Made by a program: the position numbers and the translations under genes. Positions 26,626 to 34,034 of a stretch of 64,000 nucleotides of DNA are shown here, in pieces. Source of the DNA: JAKZVK01 sp965237575 (lineage in GTDB: Bacteria; Acidobacteriota; Terriglobia; Bryobacterales; UBA6623); the NCBI GenBank assembly GCA_965237575.1, contig CBDEGI010000004.1:3844001-3908000 (forward strand), given 5' to 3'. The notes under the pieces are model-generated. The model worked only from the letters and a program-made list of their open reading frames with translations, was not told the origin of the DNA and made no database searches. The first letter of the stretch is position 1, and each line of letters opens with the position of its first letter.

Positions 26626-26856
26626 ATGCCAACCACAGTCAAAGTTTTCAACAACGGCCCCCTGCGTATCGAGGGGGAATTCATTATCTGCGATGCGAAC
26701 GGCAATGAATTCGGGCTCGGCGGACGCGCCGCGCTCGCGCTCTGCCGCTGCGGCCTTTCCCAGAACAAGCCCTTCTGCGACGGAACTCACGGCCGGCAGG
26801 GTTTTCAGTCGGCCGTCGAGGCGCGCGACCTCCCCCCTCCAAAGCCTAAGCCCTAA
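26626..26856 (+). CDS. CDGSH iron-sulfur domain protein
   Basis: A 76-residue protein from ATG 26626. It contains one complete CDGSH motif, CRCGLSQNKPFCDGTH, giving Cys40, Cys42, Cys51 and His55 as ligands of a 2Fe-2S cluster. Bacterial proteins of this short type carry labile redox-active clusters; their pathways are mostly unknown. The N-terminal beta segment (TVKVFNNGPLRIEGEF) is typical of the family. The frame extends upstream to a TTG, but that stretch is not family-like. It is a single gene. Confidence 0.9.
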   Translation: MPTTVKVFNNGPLRIEGEFIICDANGNEFGLGGRAALALCRCGLSQNKPFCDGTHGRQGFQSAVEARDLPPPKPKP

Positions 26857-27450
26857 GGCAGGCTAGGGCCGCAGGGTTCGTGGCCCTCGATGTGACGTGA
26901 CGCCGAACGGTGCTCACGACGTATGTTGCCGCTGGTGGCTCCGGAGTCCGCCAGTGTCGCCTGATCAAAAAAGGGACGGCCCCGGGCCACCACCCGAGAC
27001 CGTCCCTCCATGGCCACAGCCCAACCAACGCCAACCTTGTTACGTCCACAGTATACGAGCCCGTTGTGGGCCAGACCGAGTTACGGCGCTGCAAGTTGTT
27101 GCAAAGGCGGGGCAAAAAAATCTGAAAAATCTGTGACTCACCAAAGCTGAGTGAGGAAGCTGGGTCAGCGAGAACCGCACGCTCAGAGTAGGTGGAGCAC
27201 ATCGTACCGCCCCCATCTCGTGCGGGTCGGCTTGCGGGTGGGTTCGTTTCGGCGGCAGCGAACCCATGCGAGGCAGATGCTACAGTGGATACAGCTCCAC
27301 CGAACATCTGCCACATCGCTGATTCCAAGGAACTTGGCGCGAATCGGCTTCGTATCGTCGTTCCAAGGTGTGCAAGCATCCTTGCGGGACTGCCCGAGCC
27401 GCACAGATCAGCAACAGCCAGCGACCCCTAAGCCACCGCTACGATGAGCT
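26857..27450. other. 594-bp region with a terminator but no recognised gene
   Basis: Open frames cross this region on both strands, but none has recognisable motifs or sensible composition. It contains a strong minus-strand terminator near 26967-27006 and an 8-bp inverted repeat TGGGTTCG/CGAACCCA around 27238-27268. I compared it by eye with 5S, tmRNA, RNase P and SRP RNA landmarks and found none. Confidence 0.4.
26967..27006 (-). terminator. intrinsic terminator, minus strand
   Basis: On the minus strand GGGACGG (27006-27000) pairs with CCGTCCC (26979-26973), with an inner CGGG/CCCG stem, and is followed immediately by six T residues (26972-26967). This is the most canonical Rho-independent terminator in the window. 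The nearest recognised minus-strand gene upstream is tRNA-Ile2, about 450 bp away. Confidence 0.8.
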
Positions 27451-27526
27451 TGGTGGGCCCTGTAGGATTCGAACCTACGACCTACGGATTATGAGTCCGC
27501 AGCTCTAACCGCTGAGCTAAGGGCCC
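27451..27526 (-). tRNA. tRNA-Ile2 (CAU, lysidine-modified)
   Basis: A complete 76-nt cloverleaf with encoded CCA: acceptor GGGCCCT/AGGGCCC, D arm GCTC-AGCGGTTA-GAGC, anticodon loop CTCATAA (CAT), T arm GTAGG-TTCGAAT-CCTAC, discriminator A. A CAT anticodon could mean Met, but the acceptor and D-arm sequence closely follow E. coli ileX/ileY, and pairs C4-G69 and C5-G68 match known TilS recognition features, unlike elongator tRNA-Met. It should therefore be modified to lysidine and read AUA. Confidence 0.9.
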
Positions 27527-27665
27527 CTTGGCTCGATTCTATCACGCAGGTTTCAGGCTCCTGTTCGCGCCCGGAATAGCGGGTGGCGAGCCGCGCACGT
27601 CGAGTCACGAGGGTCGCGAGCGGGCCGCGTCTGCCACGTCTCCGTGAGCCGAAAACGTCACCGCA

Positions 27666-27671
27666 TATAAT
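27666..27671 (+). promoter_or_regulatory. TATAAT box 6 nt before a start codon
   Basis: A perfect -10 hexamer ends 6 nt before the ATG at 27678, so transcription would begin at or within a base of the start codon. No Shine-Dalgarno sequence is present. This is the strongest example of the leaderless pattern in the window. Confidence 0.6.
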
Positions 27672-27677
27672 GTCCAG

Positions 27678-28316
27678 ATGGCTTGCCCGGTTTGCGAGAA
27701 GCGCAAAGCGAAGCGGTTCTGTCCCGCAAAGTCCGCCAACATCTGTGCCCGCTGCTGTGGTCAAAACCGCGAGGTGACGATTGACTGCCCGCTCGAGTGT
27801 CCGTACCTGCAGGAGAGCCGCGAGAACGACTACAAACAGCAGGGCGGCCTCGATCCCAAGGACTTCCCCTACAAGGAAATCCGCATCGAAGAAGGCTTCG
27901 TGCGTGATCATGCCGGTTTACTCACGACCTGCGGCCGGGAGTTACTGATCGGGGCCCAAGCCGCTGCCGGCTCGGTCGATGAAGACGCGCGCCAAGCGCT
28001 CGACTCCCTGACTCGCAGTTACAAGACGCGCGAGAGCGGGCTCTACTACGACTCGAAACCCGACTCGCCCTTCGGGCGGCGCATTTTCGACCATGCCGAG
28101 GAGGCCGTCGCGCGCTTTCGCGAGGAGGAGACCCGTTCGGTGGGCTTCGCGCGCACCCGCGACGCAGACGTCATGAAAGTCTGGGTCTTTCTCTACCGCA
28201 TGGCTCTCGACCGCGACAACGGGCGCTCGCGCGGCAAGGCGTTCCTCGACTTCCTGCGGCTTCATTTCCAGCCGCAGGCCGAGGAAGAGCCGTCGTTGAT
28301 CATCCCCGGCGCCTGA
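27678..28316 (+). CDS. Cys-rich zinc-binding-type protein of unknown function
   Basis: A 212-residue protein with eight cysteines in the first 41 residues (3, 6, 15, 23, 26, 27, 37, 41), including CPVC and CARCC, enough for two zinc sites. The remaining 170 residues are predicted to be mostly helical, with charged repeats and no catalytic motif I recognise (for example KEIRIEEGFVRDH, RKAFLDFLRLHF-like end). The cysteine spacing suggests a nucleic-acid or protein-binding role; this is inference. It is probably transcribed as a leaderless mRNA and is followed 64 nt later by cbiX. Confidence 0.65.
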   Translation: MACPVCEKRKAKRFCPAKSANICARCCGQNREVTIDCPLECPYLQESRENDYKQQGGLDPKDFPYKEIRIEEGFVRDHAGLLTTCGRELLIGAQAAAGSVDEDARQALDSLTRSYKTRESGLYYDSKPDSPFGRRIFDHAEEAVARFREEETRSVGFARTRDADVMKVWVFLYRMALDRDNGRSRGKAFLDFLRLHFQPQAEEEPSLIIPGA

Positions 28317-28380
28317 GCTCTAGTGAGGCGAATGGCGTGTCGCAGAAAAGCCCAAAAGGCGGATGGTAGACTAAGCGCAA

Positions 28381-28764
28381 ATGGCTGCGAACGGGTCCAC
28401 GGGCTTGATCATCTTTGCCCACGGGTCGAGCGTCGACGACGCCAACAAAGCCGTTCAGCGCACCGCGGAAAAGGCGGCCGAGCGTTGCGGCGTTGCCATG
28501 TGGGAGGCCGCTTTCCTCGAACTGGCCGAGCCGGACCTCGAGACCGCCGTCCGATCCCTGAAGACGCGTGGAGCGGAGAGGATCATCGTAGCTCCCTACT
28601 TCCTGACGATGGGCATGCATGTGAAGAAAGACTTACCGCGTATCTTGGCCGGTATTCGCAAGCGGGTGCCGGGCGTGGAGGTTGTGGAGACGCCGCCGCT
28701 CGACGGCCACCCGGCTTTGGTCGATATTTTGGCCGACCGCACGCGAGAGTTCATCCCGTCATGA
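28381..28764 (+). CDS. cbiX: sirohydrochlorin chelatase CbiX/SirB, short form
   Basis: At 127 residues this is the single-domain CbiX type, half the length of CbiK or two-domain SirB. The two metal-binding histidines are His14 (IIFAHGSS) and His80 (MGMHVKKDLP). It inserts Co2+ or Fe2+ into sirohydrochlorin for cobalamin, siroheme or coenzyme synthesis. Its stop overlaps the ATG of the flavoprotein gene (ATGA), so the two are translationally coupled. A TAGACT box lies 8 nt before the start. There are no other cobalamin genes nearby. Confidence 0.88.
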   Translation: MAANGSTGLIIFAHGSSVDDANKAVQRTAEKAAERCGVAMWEAAFLELAEPDLETAVRSLKTRGAERIIVAPYFLTMGMHVKKDLPRILAGIRKRVPGVEVVETPPLDGHPALVDILADRTREFIPS

Positions 28765-29486
28765 GCAAACAACCGACGCGGCGCGTGCGATTCGTCGAAT
28801 CCATCGCGCTGGCTCCGGACACGAAACATTTCGTTTTCGACGCGCTGGACGGCCCGATGTTCGATTTCGAACCGGGCCAGTACGTCTGCTTGCTCAAGTC
28901 GTTTAACGGCGAGACGGCCCGCCGCTACTACTCGATCGCCTCGGCGCCTCAGGGCAGCGGCCGCTTTGAGTTGTGTATCCGGCCGGTGCCGGACGAGAGC
29001 CCATTTGGGTCGTACCTGGCTGAGATGCAGCCGGGAGACGAACTCGCATGCATCGGCCCCGGCGGCACATTCCGTCTCGCCAGCCCGGTTCGCGATTCGC
29101 TGTGCCTCGCCGCCGGCACGGGCATCACGCCGCTGCGTGCGATGCTGCGGCACCTGTTTGCGGGCGATGTGGATCGCAGTGGCGGCCATTCGATCACGTT
29201 ACTCTTCGGCGCGCGCGACGAGGACAGGCTTTACTTCCGGGAGGAATTCGAGGATCTGGAACGCCGCCGGCCGAACTTTCGCTTCCTGCCGACGCTGAGC
29301 AGGGCCGGCAACGGCTGGCGCGGCCGGCGGGGCCACGTTCAAGCACACCTGGACGAAACACTCGAAGGACGGGCCAAGGACATCGACGTGTATCTGTGCG
29401 GCCCGAGGGCGATGGTCGCCGACGTCCGAGGTGCACTCGCACAGCGCGGGTTTGACGAGCAGGCTGTGCTTCACGAAAAATGGTAG
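28761..29486 (+). CDS. ferredoxin/flavodoxin-NADP+ reductase-like flavoprotein
   Basis: A 241-residue single-chain FNR family protein. The FAD-binding barrel has the RRYYSIAS motif (54-61), and the NAD(P) domain has AAGTGITPLRAM (about 117-128) and VYLCGPRAM near the end. There is no added ferredoxin or oxygenase domain. It would move electrons between NAD(P)H and a separate carrier protein. It is coupled by a 4-nt overlap to cbiX, suggesting that it supplies electrons in tetrapyrrole or cobalt chemistry, for example reduction of Co(II); that role is inference. Confidence 0.85.
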   Translation: MSKQPTRRVRFVESIALAPDTKHFVFDALDGPMFDFEPGQYVCLLKSFNGETARRYYSIASAPQGSGRFELCIRPVPDESPFGSYLAEMQPGDELACIGPGGTFRLASPVRDSLCLAAGTGITPLRAMLRHLFAGDVDRSGGHSITLLFGARDEDRLYFREEFEDLERRRPNFRFLPTLSRAGNGWRGRRGHVQAHLDETLEGRAKDIDVYLCGPRAMVADVRGALAQRGFDEQAVLHEKW

Positions 29487-29548
29487 TACCGTCCTGAACA
29501 CGCTAGGATCGATTCGTTGGCAGGACAAGCCTTGTGTTGGAGAAGATC

Positions 29549-30202
29549 ATGAATTCTTATCGAACGAACAAAGCGACAGCGATCGGGTTCGTATCGCTGT
29601 TGCTGGCGGGCCTATGGTTGCTGGCAATGCCGGCGTCCCGCGCCCATGCGCAAACGCCCGCGGAGCTAGAGGATGTCCGAAAGCTCGTCGGGGAAGCAAA
29701 CGAGACGTTCGTACAGCTCATCGAAAACATCACTGACGCGCAATGGACTTTCAAGAGCGGGAAGTTTCGCCGCACGATCGGTGAGGAGGCTGAGCACATC
29801 GCACTGGCGGAGAATGACTTACAGGGGGTAGTGGCTAACGCGCTGAAAGCCGACAAGGATCTCGGCAAGGCCAAGACTCTCGCCGGCAAGGAGAAGATGG
29901 TTCGCACGATGATGCTGAGCCCCCAAAAGCGCGCTGAATTCTTCAAGCCGCCGAACCGCCTCAAGATCAAGGCCGAGGTACAAGAGTTTTACCGGCGCGC
30001 CCACCGCAGCTTGCTACGTTCGATCGAACTGGCGCCCGACCTCGAAGGGCACATCTATCAACACCCCAACAAGAAGTACGGCGATCTGACGGCTTTGCAG
30101 TGGTACTACTACATCGCCTATCACAAGCTCCGGCATTGCGAACAGATCAAGCAAATCATGGCCCAACCTGACTTGCCCGGCGGGGCTCAAAAGTCCGATT
30201 AG
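29549..30202 (+). CDS. exported DinB-family protein
   Basis: From ATG 29549 (GGAG site 7 nt upstream) the protein has 217 residues: a Sec signal peptide (hydrophobic 11-26, cleavage near AHAQT) followed by a four-helix DinB-like fold. Candidate metal histidines are in EEAEHIALAEND and in the terminal YHKLRHCEQI. DinB/YfiT-type proteins include thiol S-transferases using bacillithiol or mycothiol, and are usually cytoplasmic, so the signal peptide is unusual. It could instead be a structural use of the fold. It stands alone between the FNR and SDR genes. Confidence 0.78.
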   Translation: MNSYRTNKATAIGFVSLLLAGLWLLAMPASRAHAQTPAELEDVRKLVGEANETFVQLIENITDAQWTFKSGKFRRTIGEEAEHIALAENDLQGVVANALKADKDLGKAKTLAGKEKMVRTMMLSPQKRAEFFKPPNRLKIKAEVQEFYRRAHRSLLRSIELAPDLEGHIYQHPNKKYGDLTALQWYYYIAYHKLRHCEQIKQIMAQPDLPGGAQKSD

Positions 30203-30240
30203 GGGAGCATGGCGGCATGAACTCGTAGTGTAGGAGCGTT

Positions 30241-30264
30241 AGAGCCGCGTCCGCCAGCGGCTCT
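30241..30264 (+). repeat. hairpin of a GTAGG-headed element before the SDR gene
   Basis: A perfect 8-bp stem AGAGCCGC/GCGGCTCT with loop GTCCGCCA follows a GTAGGAGCG head (about 30230). It resembles a diverged copy of the dispersed palindromic element and sits 25 bp before the SDR start codon. Confidence 0.5.
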
Positions 30265-30289
30265 GTTGCAGGCCCAAGTCGAATCACCC

Positions 30290-31045
30290 ATGGAGACACC
30301 TTTTCGACTCGATGGCCGTCGCGCGCTCGTGACCGGCGGCGCCAGCGGCATCGGCGAAGCAACGGTCCGCACGCTTGCGCAAGCGGGCGCGTCGGTCATC
30401 ATCGCCGACTTGCAGCTCGCCGCCGCCCAGAAGCTGGCCGCGGAGATCGGCGCGAGCGCTTCCGCCGTCGAGATGGATGTTGCGGACCCGGCTTCGGTCA
30501 AGCAAGTGTTCGCGGCGATGGAAGCGCTCGACATTGTCGTTAACAACGCCGGCATCGCCCACGTCGGCGGCATCGAAGAGACCGAGTTGGATGACTTTCA
30601 GCGCGTATTCCGCGTGAACGTCGACGGTGTGTTTCTGGTCACGAAGTACGCCCTGCCTTTACTGCTCGCATCGGATCACGGATGCGTCGTAAACCTCGGA
30701 TCGGTCGCCGGACTGGTCGGGGTCAGCCGGCGCTTCGCCTACTGCGCGACCAAGGGGGCGGTGGTCGCGCTGACCCGGCAGCTTGCGGGAGACTACGCCG
30801 GGAAGCTGCGCGTCAACTGCATCTGTCCCGGCACGGTACACACCCCGTTTGTCGAGGGCTACCTCGAGAAGTACCACAGCCACGAGAAGGACGAGGTTCG
30901 CGCCCAGGTGCACGCGCGCCAGCCGATCGGCCGCATGGGCAAGCCGGAAGAGATCGCCCACATGGTGCTCTACCTTTGCTCGGACGAAGCGGAGTTCGTG
31001 ACCGGTTCGGTCCTCGCTATCGACGGCGGCTGGACGGCGCTGTAG
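30290..31045 (+). CDS. short-chain dehydrogenase/reductase
   Basis: A 251-residue classical SDR from ATG 30290: cofactor motif TGGASGIG (15-22), NNAG (85-88), catalytic Ser138, Tyr151 and Lys155 (SVAG...YCATK) and the usual C-terminal GSVLAIDGGW. Asp40 at the end of beta-2 (VIIADLQ) suggests preference for NAD(H). The sequence resembles 2-keto-3-deoxy-L-fuconate and other sugar dehydrogenases of the FabG/BDH-like group, but the substrate cannot be set by eye. It is a single gene followed by a long inverted repeat. Confidence 0.88.
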   Translation: METPFRLDGRRALVTGGASGIGEATVRTLAQAGASVIIADLQLAAAQKLAAEIGASASAVEMDVADPASVKQVFAAMEALDIVVNNAGIAHVGGIEETELDDFQRVFRVNVDGVFLVTKYALPLLLASDHGCVVNLGSVAGLVGVSRRFAYCATKGAVVALTRQLAGDYAGKLRVNCICPGTVHTPFVEGYLEKYHSHEKDEVRAQVHARQPIGRMGKPEEIAHMVLYLCSDEAEFVTGSVLAIDGGWTAL

Positions 31046-31062
31046 GTCAAGGACTCAGGGCG

Positions 31063-31154
31063 GTGAAGAATCGGGGACTGTCACAAGCGGCACGACATCA
31101 GTCCCGTATCTTCAACGTCCCTCACGCCGCGGTTGACTGTCCCCGATTCTTCAC
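31063..31154. repeat. 21-bp inverted repeat, MITE/REP-like
   Basis: Arms 31063-31083 and 31134-31154 are reverse complements with one mismatch in 21 positions (core GTGAAGAATCGGGGAC / GTCCCCGATTCTTCAC perfect over 16), separated by 50 bp. It fills the gap between the convergent SDR and esterase genes. The GGGGAC...GTCCCC type of arm is reminiscent of elements moved by REP-associated tyrosine transposases; that link is inference. Confidence 0.8.
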
Positions 31155-31180
31155 AGCCCCTCGCACGGCCGGCTGACCTT

Positions 31181-32344
31181 CTACAAGTGCTTCGCGAGAA
31201 ACGGCATTCCCCGTTTCCCGTGGAAGCTGTGCTTGCCGGCGAAGACCTCCTGGTCGGCGAGAGCCGCCTTGCCGAACACCGCGTAGACCTTCTTGACGCG
31301 CTCGAAGCTCTCACGGCTCGCGTCGACCGGGAAGATACTGTCTTGGTCGCCCGACTCGACGAACAGCGGCCGCGGAGCGATCAACCCTGCAACGTCGTAC
31401 ATCTCGCACCACTGCAAAATGCCGGGGACGTAGTTGTCGATGCAATGCGAGATGCTCAGGATGCTCTCGCGGAAGGTGTTGAGATAACCGCTGATGAAGG
31501 CGGCGCGGATGCGCGGCTCGAGCGCCGAGGCGAAGGTGGTGATCGTGCCGCCGCCGGAGATGCCCATGCAGCCGACGCGAGTCGCGTCCAGCTCGTCGCG
31601 CGTCTCGATCCAGTCGATCGCGCGCATGACGTCGTAGGCGCGCCACGCCACCATGGTTTCGCCCAGCAGCAAGGCGGCCCCGGCGGCGGGCCGGCAAGAG
31701 GACGTACCGAGCTCCTTGGCCTTGGCTCTTGGATCACGCCGGCAGCCGAAGCCGACCTGCTCGATCGCAACCGCCGCCAAGCCGTGCTCGACGCACTGGA
31801 TGGCGAAGTCGTGCTGGTAGCCGTCTTTGTCGGTGCGGTCGCGGCCCTGGTCGTCGATGCCGACGATATCATCGACGCCACGTCCGTGACCCGGCAGGCA
31901 GACCATCGTACGATGCGGCGCTTGGGATGACTTGGGCGTGAGTAAATAGCCCAGTACCAGCAAGCCTGGCTTGCTCTCGAAGACGAACTTCTCACGGCGG
32001 TAGAGCGGGAAGTCCCGCACCTCGAGGGTCTGTGACTTCAGCGGCGTTTTCTTTGCGGGGAAGCCGCCGATCAGCTCGGTGACTTTCGAGCGCAACTCCT
32101 TCTGCCAACGTTCGGCCGCCCCGGCGCTTGACGCGCGGAAGGTCATCCGCAGCGGGGCGTTGTCGTGGCGCGCGCGCGCCCATACGACGGGATCGAACCT
32201 ATGGGCGTTAACGATGGCCTCGAACCCATCGAGGGGGCCCGTGTAGGTGGAGGCTCCTGCGTCCGCCCCGGCGGCTGCGGAGGAGAGGGCGGCGGCGCTC
32301 AGGCCGGCGAGTCCGAGTTCACGACGAGTCAGTTTGTGCGGCAT
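31181..32344 (-). CDS. exported alpha/beta hydrolase (acetyl-esterase-like, Abhydrolase_7 type)
   Basis: From ATG 32344 the enzyme has 387 residues and a Tat signal (LTRRELGLAGLSAAALSS). The hydrolase core has the oxyanion region CLPGHGRG, the nucleophile elbow GCMGISGGGT and late Asp and His motifs (VESGDQDSIFPV, GKHSFHGKRG). It resembles large bacterial esterases that deacetylate polysaccharides. A copy of the GTAGG element (32243-32269) lies inside the coding region just after the signal peptide. The start has a TACACT box 7 nt upstream and no ribosome site. The next gene upstream is a Gfo/Idh oxidoreductase, 49 nt away. Confidence 0.82.
   Translation of the reverse strand: MPHKLTRRELGLAGLSAAALSSAAAGADAGASTYTGPLDGFEAIVNAHRFDPVVWARARHDNAPLRMTFRASSAGAAERWQKELRSKVTELIGGFPAKKTPLKSQTLEVRDFPLYRREKFVFESKPGLLVLGYLLTPKSSQAPHRTMVCLPGHGRGVDDIVGIDDQGRDRTDKDGYQHDFAIQCVEHGLAAVAIEQVGFGCRRDPRAKAKELGTSSCRPAAGAALLLGETMVAWRAYDVMRAIDWIETRDELDATRVGCMGISGGGTITTFASALEPRIRAAFISGYLNTFRESILSISHCIDNYVPGILQWCEMYDVAGLIAPRPLFVESGDQDSIFPVDASRESFERVKKVYAVFGKAALADQEVFAGKHSFHGKRGMPFLAKHL
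32243..32269 (+). repeat. GTAGG palindromic element copy inside a coding region
   Basis: Reads GTAGGTGGAGGC...GTCCGCCCC on the plus strand and encodes, on the minus strand, residues of the AGADAGAS linker between signal peptide and mature esterase. It keeps the reading frame. Confidence 0.5.
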
Positions 32345-32393
32345 GCCCCACAGTGTACTCCTGCCTGTAGCGGGCATCTCGTGGAAGCGGGTG

Positions 32394-33599
32394 TCAAACC
32401 GGCTTGTCGAACTGCGGCACCTGCATCTGCTCACCGCTGCGCAAGGCTGATTGGTGGGCAACGATGCCGGGGACGGTCATCGCGAGCGATTCGTAGACAT
32501 CGATCGCCGGCTCGCGGTCTTCGACGAGGGCGTTGACGAATTCAGCGCTCAGGAAGGTGTGGCTGCCGCCGTGGCCGCTGGGTAGGCGCATGGGCTCGGG
32601 CAGCATGTCGCTCTTCCAGTACTCGGGGACTTCGACCCGCTGTGCTTCTTTGGTACGCTCGCGCCACGTATCGGGATGGAGATCGCGCTTGGCCATGTAG
32701 AGCGAGCCCTTGTTGCCGAACCACTGCGCGCGCTCGCCATGGTCGCCGATCAGCCAGAAGACGTTGCAGCGCACCATGTGTCCCTGGCTGGTCTGCATCA
32801 GCGCGGCTTCGTTCCAGTGGGGGTTGTTGTAGGCGTTGTCGTCGGTCCATGGGTGAGAGCTGCCCCACCCGAGCGCTGAGACCGACTTGATGCGCTCGCG
32901 CGTCACGCCGGTCACGAACCCCAGCGAATGCGTCGGGTAATGCATCGGCGGCAAGCCCCAGCGCCAGGTGCGGGAGCCGTCGGGATGGTAGAAGCGCGAC
33001 GTCTCGTCGGCCACCAGCTTATCGAGATCGCCGCGGTCGTGGTAGTACTCAACCTCGCTATAGAAGAGCTCGCCGAGGCCGCCGCTCTTGAATAGGTTGC
33101 GCGCGTAGATGCATGCCTGGCGGTAGTAGCTGGTCTCGGCCATCATGTAGCGCAGGCCGGTCTTCTCCTTAAGGGCTTTGAGTTTTTCGGCTTCCTCCAG
33201 AGTGAAGCAAGCCGGCACGGCCGACATGACGTGCAGGCCGCGGTTCATGCACTGCTCGACGTGGCGGTAGTGATCGGTCGCGCCGCTGAAGACGGCCACG
33301 GCGTCGAGGTTGGTCGCGCGCGCTAGCATCTCGTCAAGCGAGTCGTAGAAGCTGTCGCAGTGGTAGGTGTCGCGGAGGCGCTTGCGGCGGTCGGCGCGGA
33401 GGTCGGTGACGGCCGCGATCTCGCAGTTGGGGTGCTTGTGCCAGAAGAAGCTCGTGCCGAACCCACCTCCGACGACACCGAGGCGAATCTTTCCTGAGGA
33501 GTCCGCCGGGGCTGCGGCGCCTGGGCCTAGCGCCGCGGCGGATTGTAAGGCAGCCACCCCCAAGGTAGAGGCACTGAGGAACTCTCGTCGTGTGTTCAT
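32394..33599 (-). CDS. exported Gfo/Idh/MocA-family oxidoreductase
   Basis: A 401-residue protein with a Tat signal (NTRREFLSASTLGVAAL), then a Rossmann domain (IRLGVVGGGFG, AVTDLRADRR, LDAVAVFSGATDHY) and the C-terminal alpha/beta domain of the family. The usual EKP motif (here AVPACFTLEEAEKL) is altered: the catalytic lysine is not present at that place, so an ordinary dehydrogenase reaction is doubtful. The Tat route fits export with bound NAD(P). Such proteins are abundant beside sugar hydrolases in Acidobacteriota and Planctomycetota. It is next to the exported esterase on the same strand. Confidence 0.83.
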   Translation of the reverse strand: MNTRREFLSASTLGVAALQSAAALGPGAAAPADSSGKIRLGVVGGGFGTSFFWHKHPNCEIAAVTDLRADRRKRLRDTYHCDSFYDSLDEMLARATNLDAVAVFSGATDHYRHVEQCMNRGLHVMSAVPACFTLEEAEKLKALKEKTGLRYMMAETSYYRQACIYARNLFKSGGLGELFYSEVEYYHDRGDLDKLVADETSRFYHPDGSRTWRWGLPPMHYPTHSLGFVTGVTRERIKSVSALGWGSSHPWTDDNAYNNPHWNEAALMQTSQGHMVRCNVFWLIGDHGERAQWFGNKGSLYMAKRDLHPDTWRERTKEAQRVEVPEYWKSDMLPEPMRLPSGHGGSHTFLSAEFVNALVEDREPAIDVYESLAMTVPGIVAHQSALRSGEQMQVPQFDKPV

Positions 33600-33699
33600 C
33601 GGTTTCTGGTGTTGGGCCGGCTGTCCTCAGGTCGGGCGGTCTCCAATGGATCTCCGGAGGGCTTGGAAGACGCAATGCCGGCGAATCACCCGATACGTG

Positions 33700-33894
33700 C
33701 TACAGCCGCTTATAGCGAAGGAGGTAGATCAGCAGAAACAACCCGACGTACGCAGCGATCGCCACCGGCGTCGACAGGCGGTCCAGCGAACCGGGGACTA
33801 ATCCCAGCAGCGAACCCGCTATGACCGCCAGGCACAGCAACGCAAGTATCACGGCCTCGACGAAGTATACGTGCCCTACCGCTCGACCGATCAT
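33700..33894 (-). CDS. small membrane protein, two helices, unknown function
   Basis: From ATG 33894 it has 64 residues and two hydrophobic segments (about 9-30 and 42-60: VEAVILALLCLAVIAGSLLG and VAIAAYVGLFLLIYLL) with a short polar link, ending RYKRL. The frame is open for 26 more codons upstream, but that part is basic and not membrane-like. No family is recognised. It is probably an inner-membrane protein. Confidence 0.55.
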   Translation of the reverse strand: MIGRAVGHVYFVEAVILALLCLAVIAGSLLGLVPGSLDRLSTPVAIAAYVGLFLLIYLLRYKRL

Positions 33895-34034
33895 GCCCCA
33901 ATGATACCGCCGTGCGACCAGCGCTCGTAGGCGGGACGGAGCGTGTTCGAAAGGCGGCACCCGGACCTGCAAACCAGCGGAAAACAGCCCTCTAAGGTGA
34001 CTGTGATATGCTCAGTTTCACCGCGTGACTCCCC

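Noticed and set aside
26846..27379. 177-codon minus-strand open frame ending near the terminator
   Set aside because: It crosses the terminator hairpin and reads as random sequence; no motif or ribosome site.
27007..27450. 5S rRNA, tmRNA, SRP RNA or RNase P RNA between the tRNA and terminator
   Set aside because: None of the conserved landmarks of these RNAs could be found by eye on either strand.
28323..28760. Extended N-terminus of the flavoprotein gene
   Set aside because: The open frame upstream of 28761 overlaps cbiX entirely; FNR homology starts at the ATG overlapping the cbiX stop.
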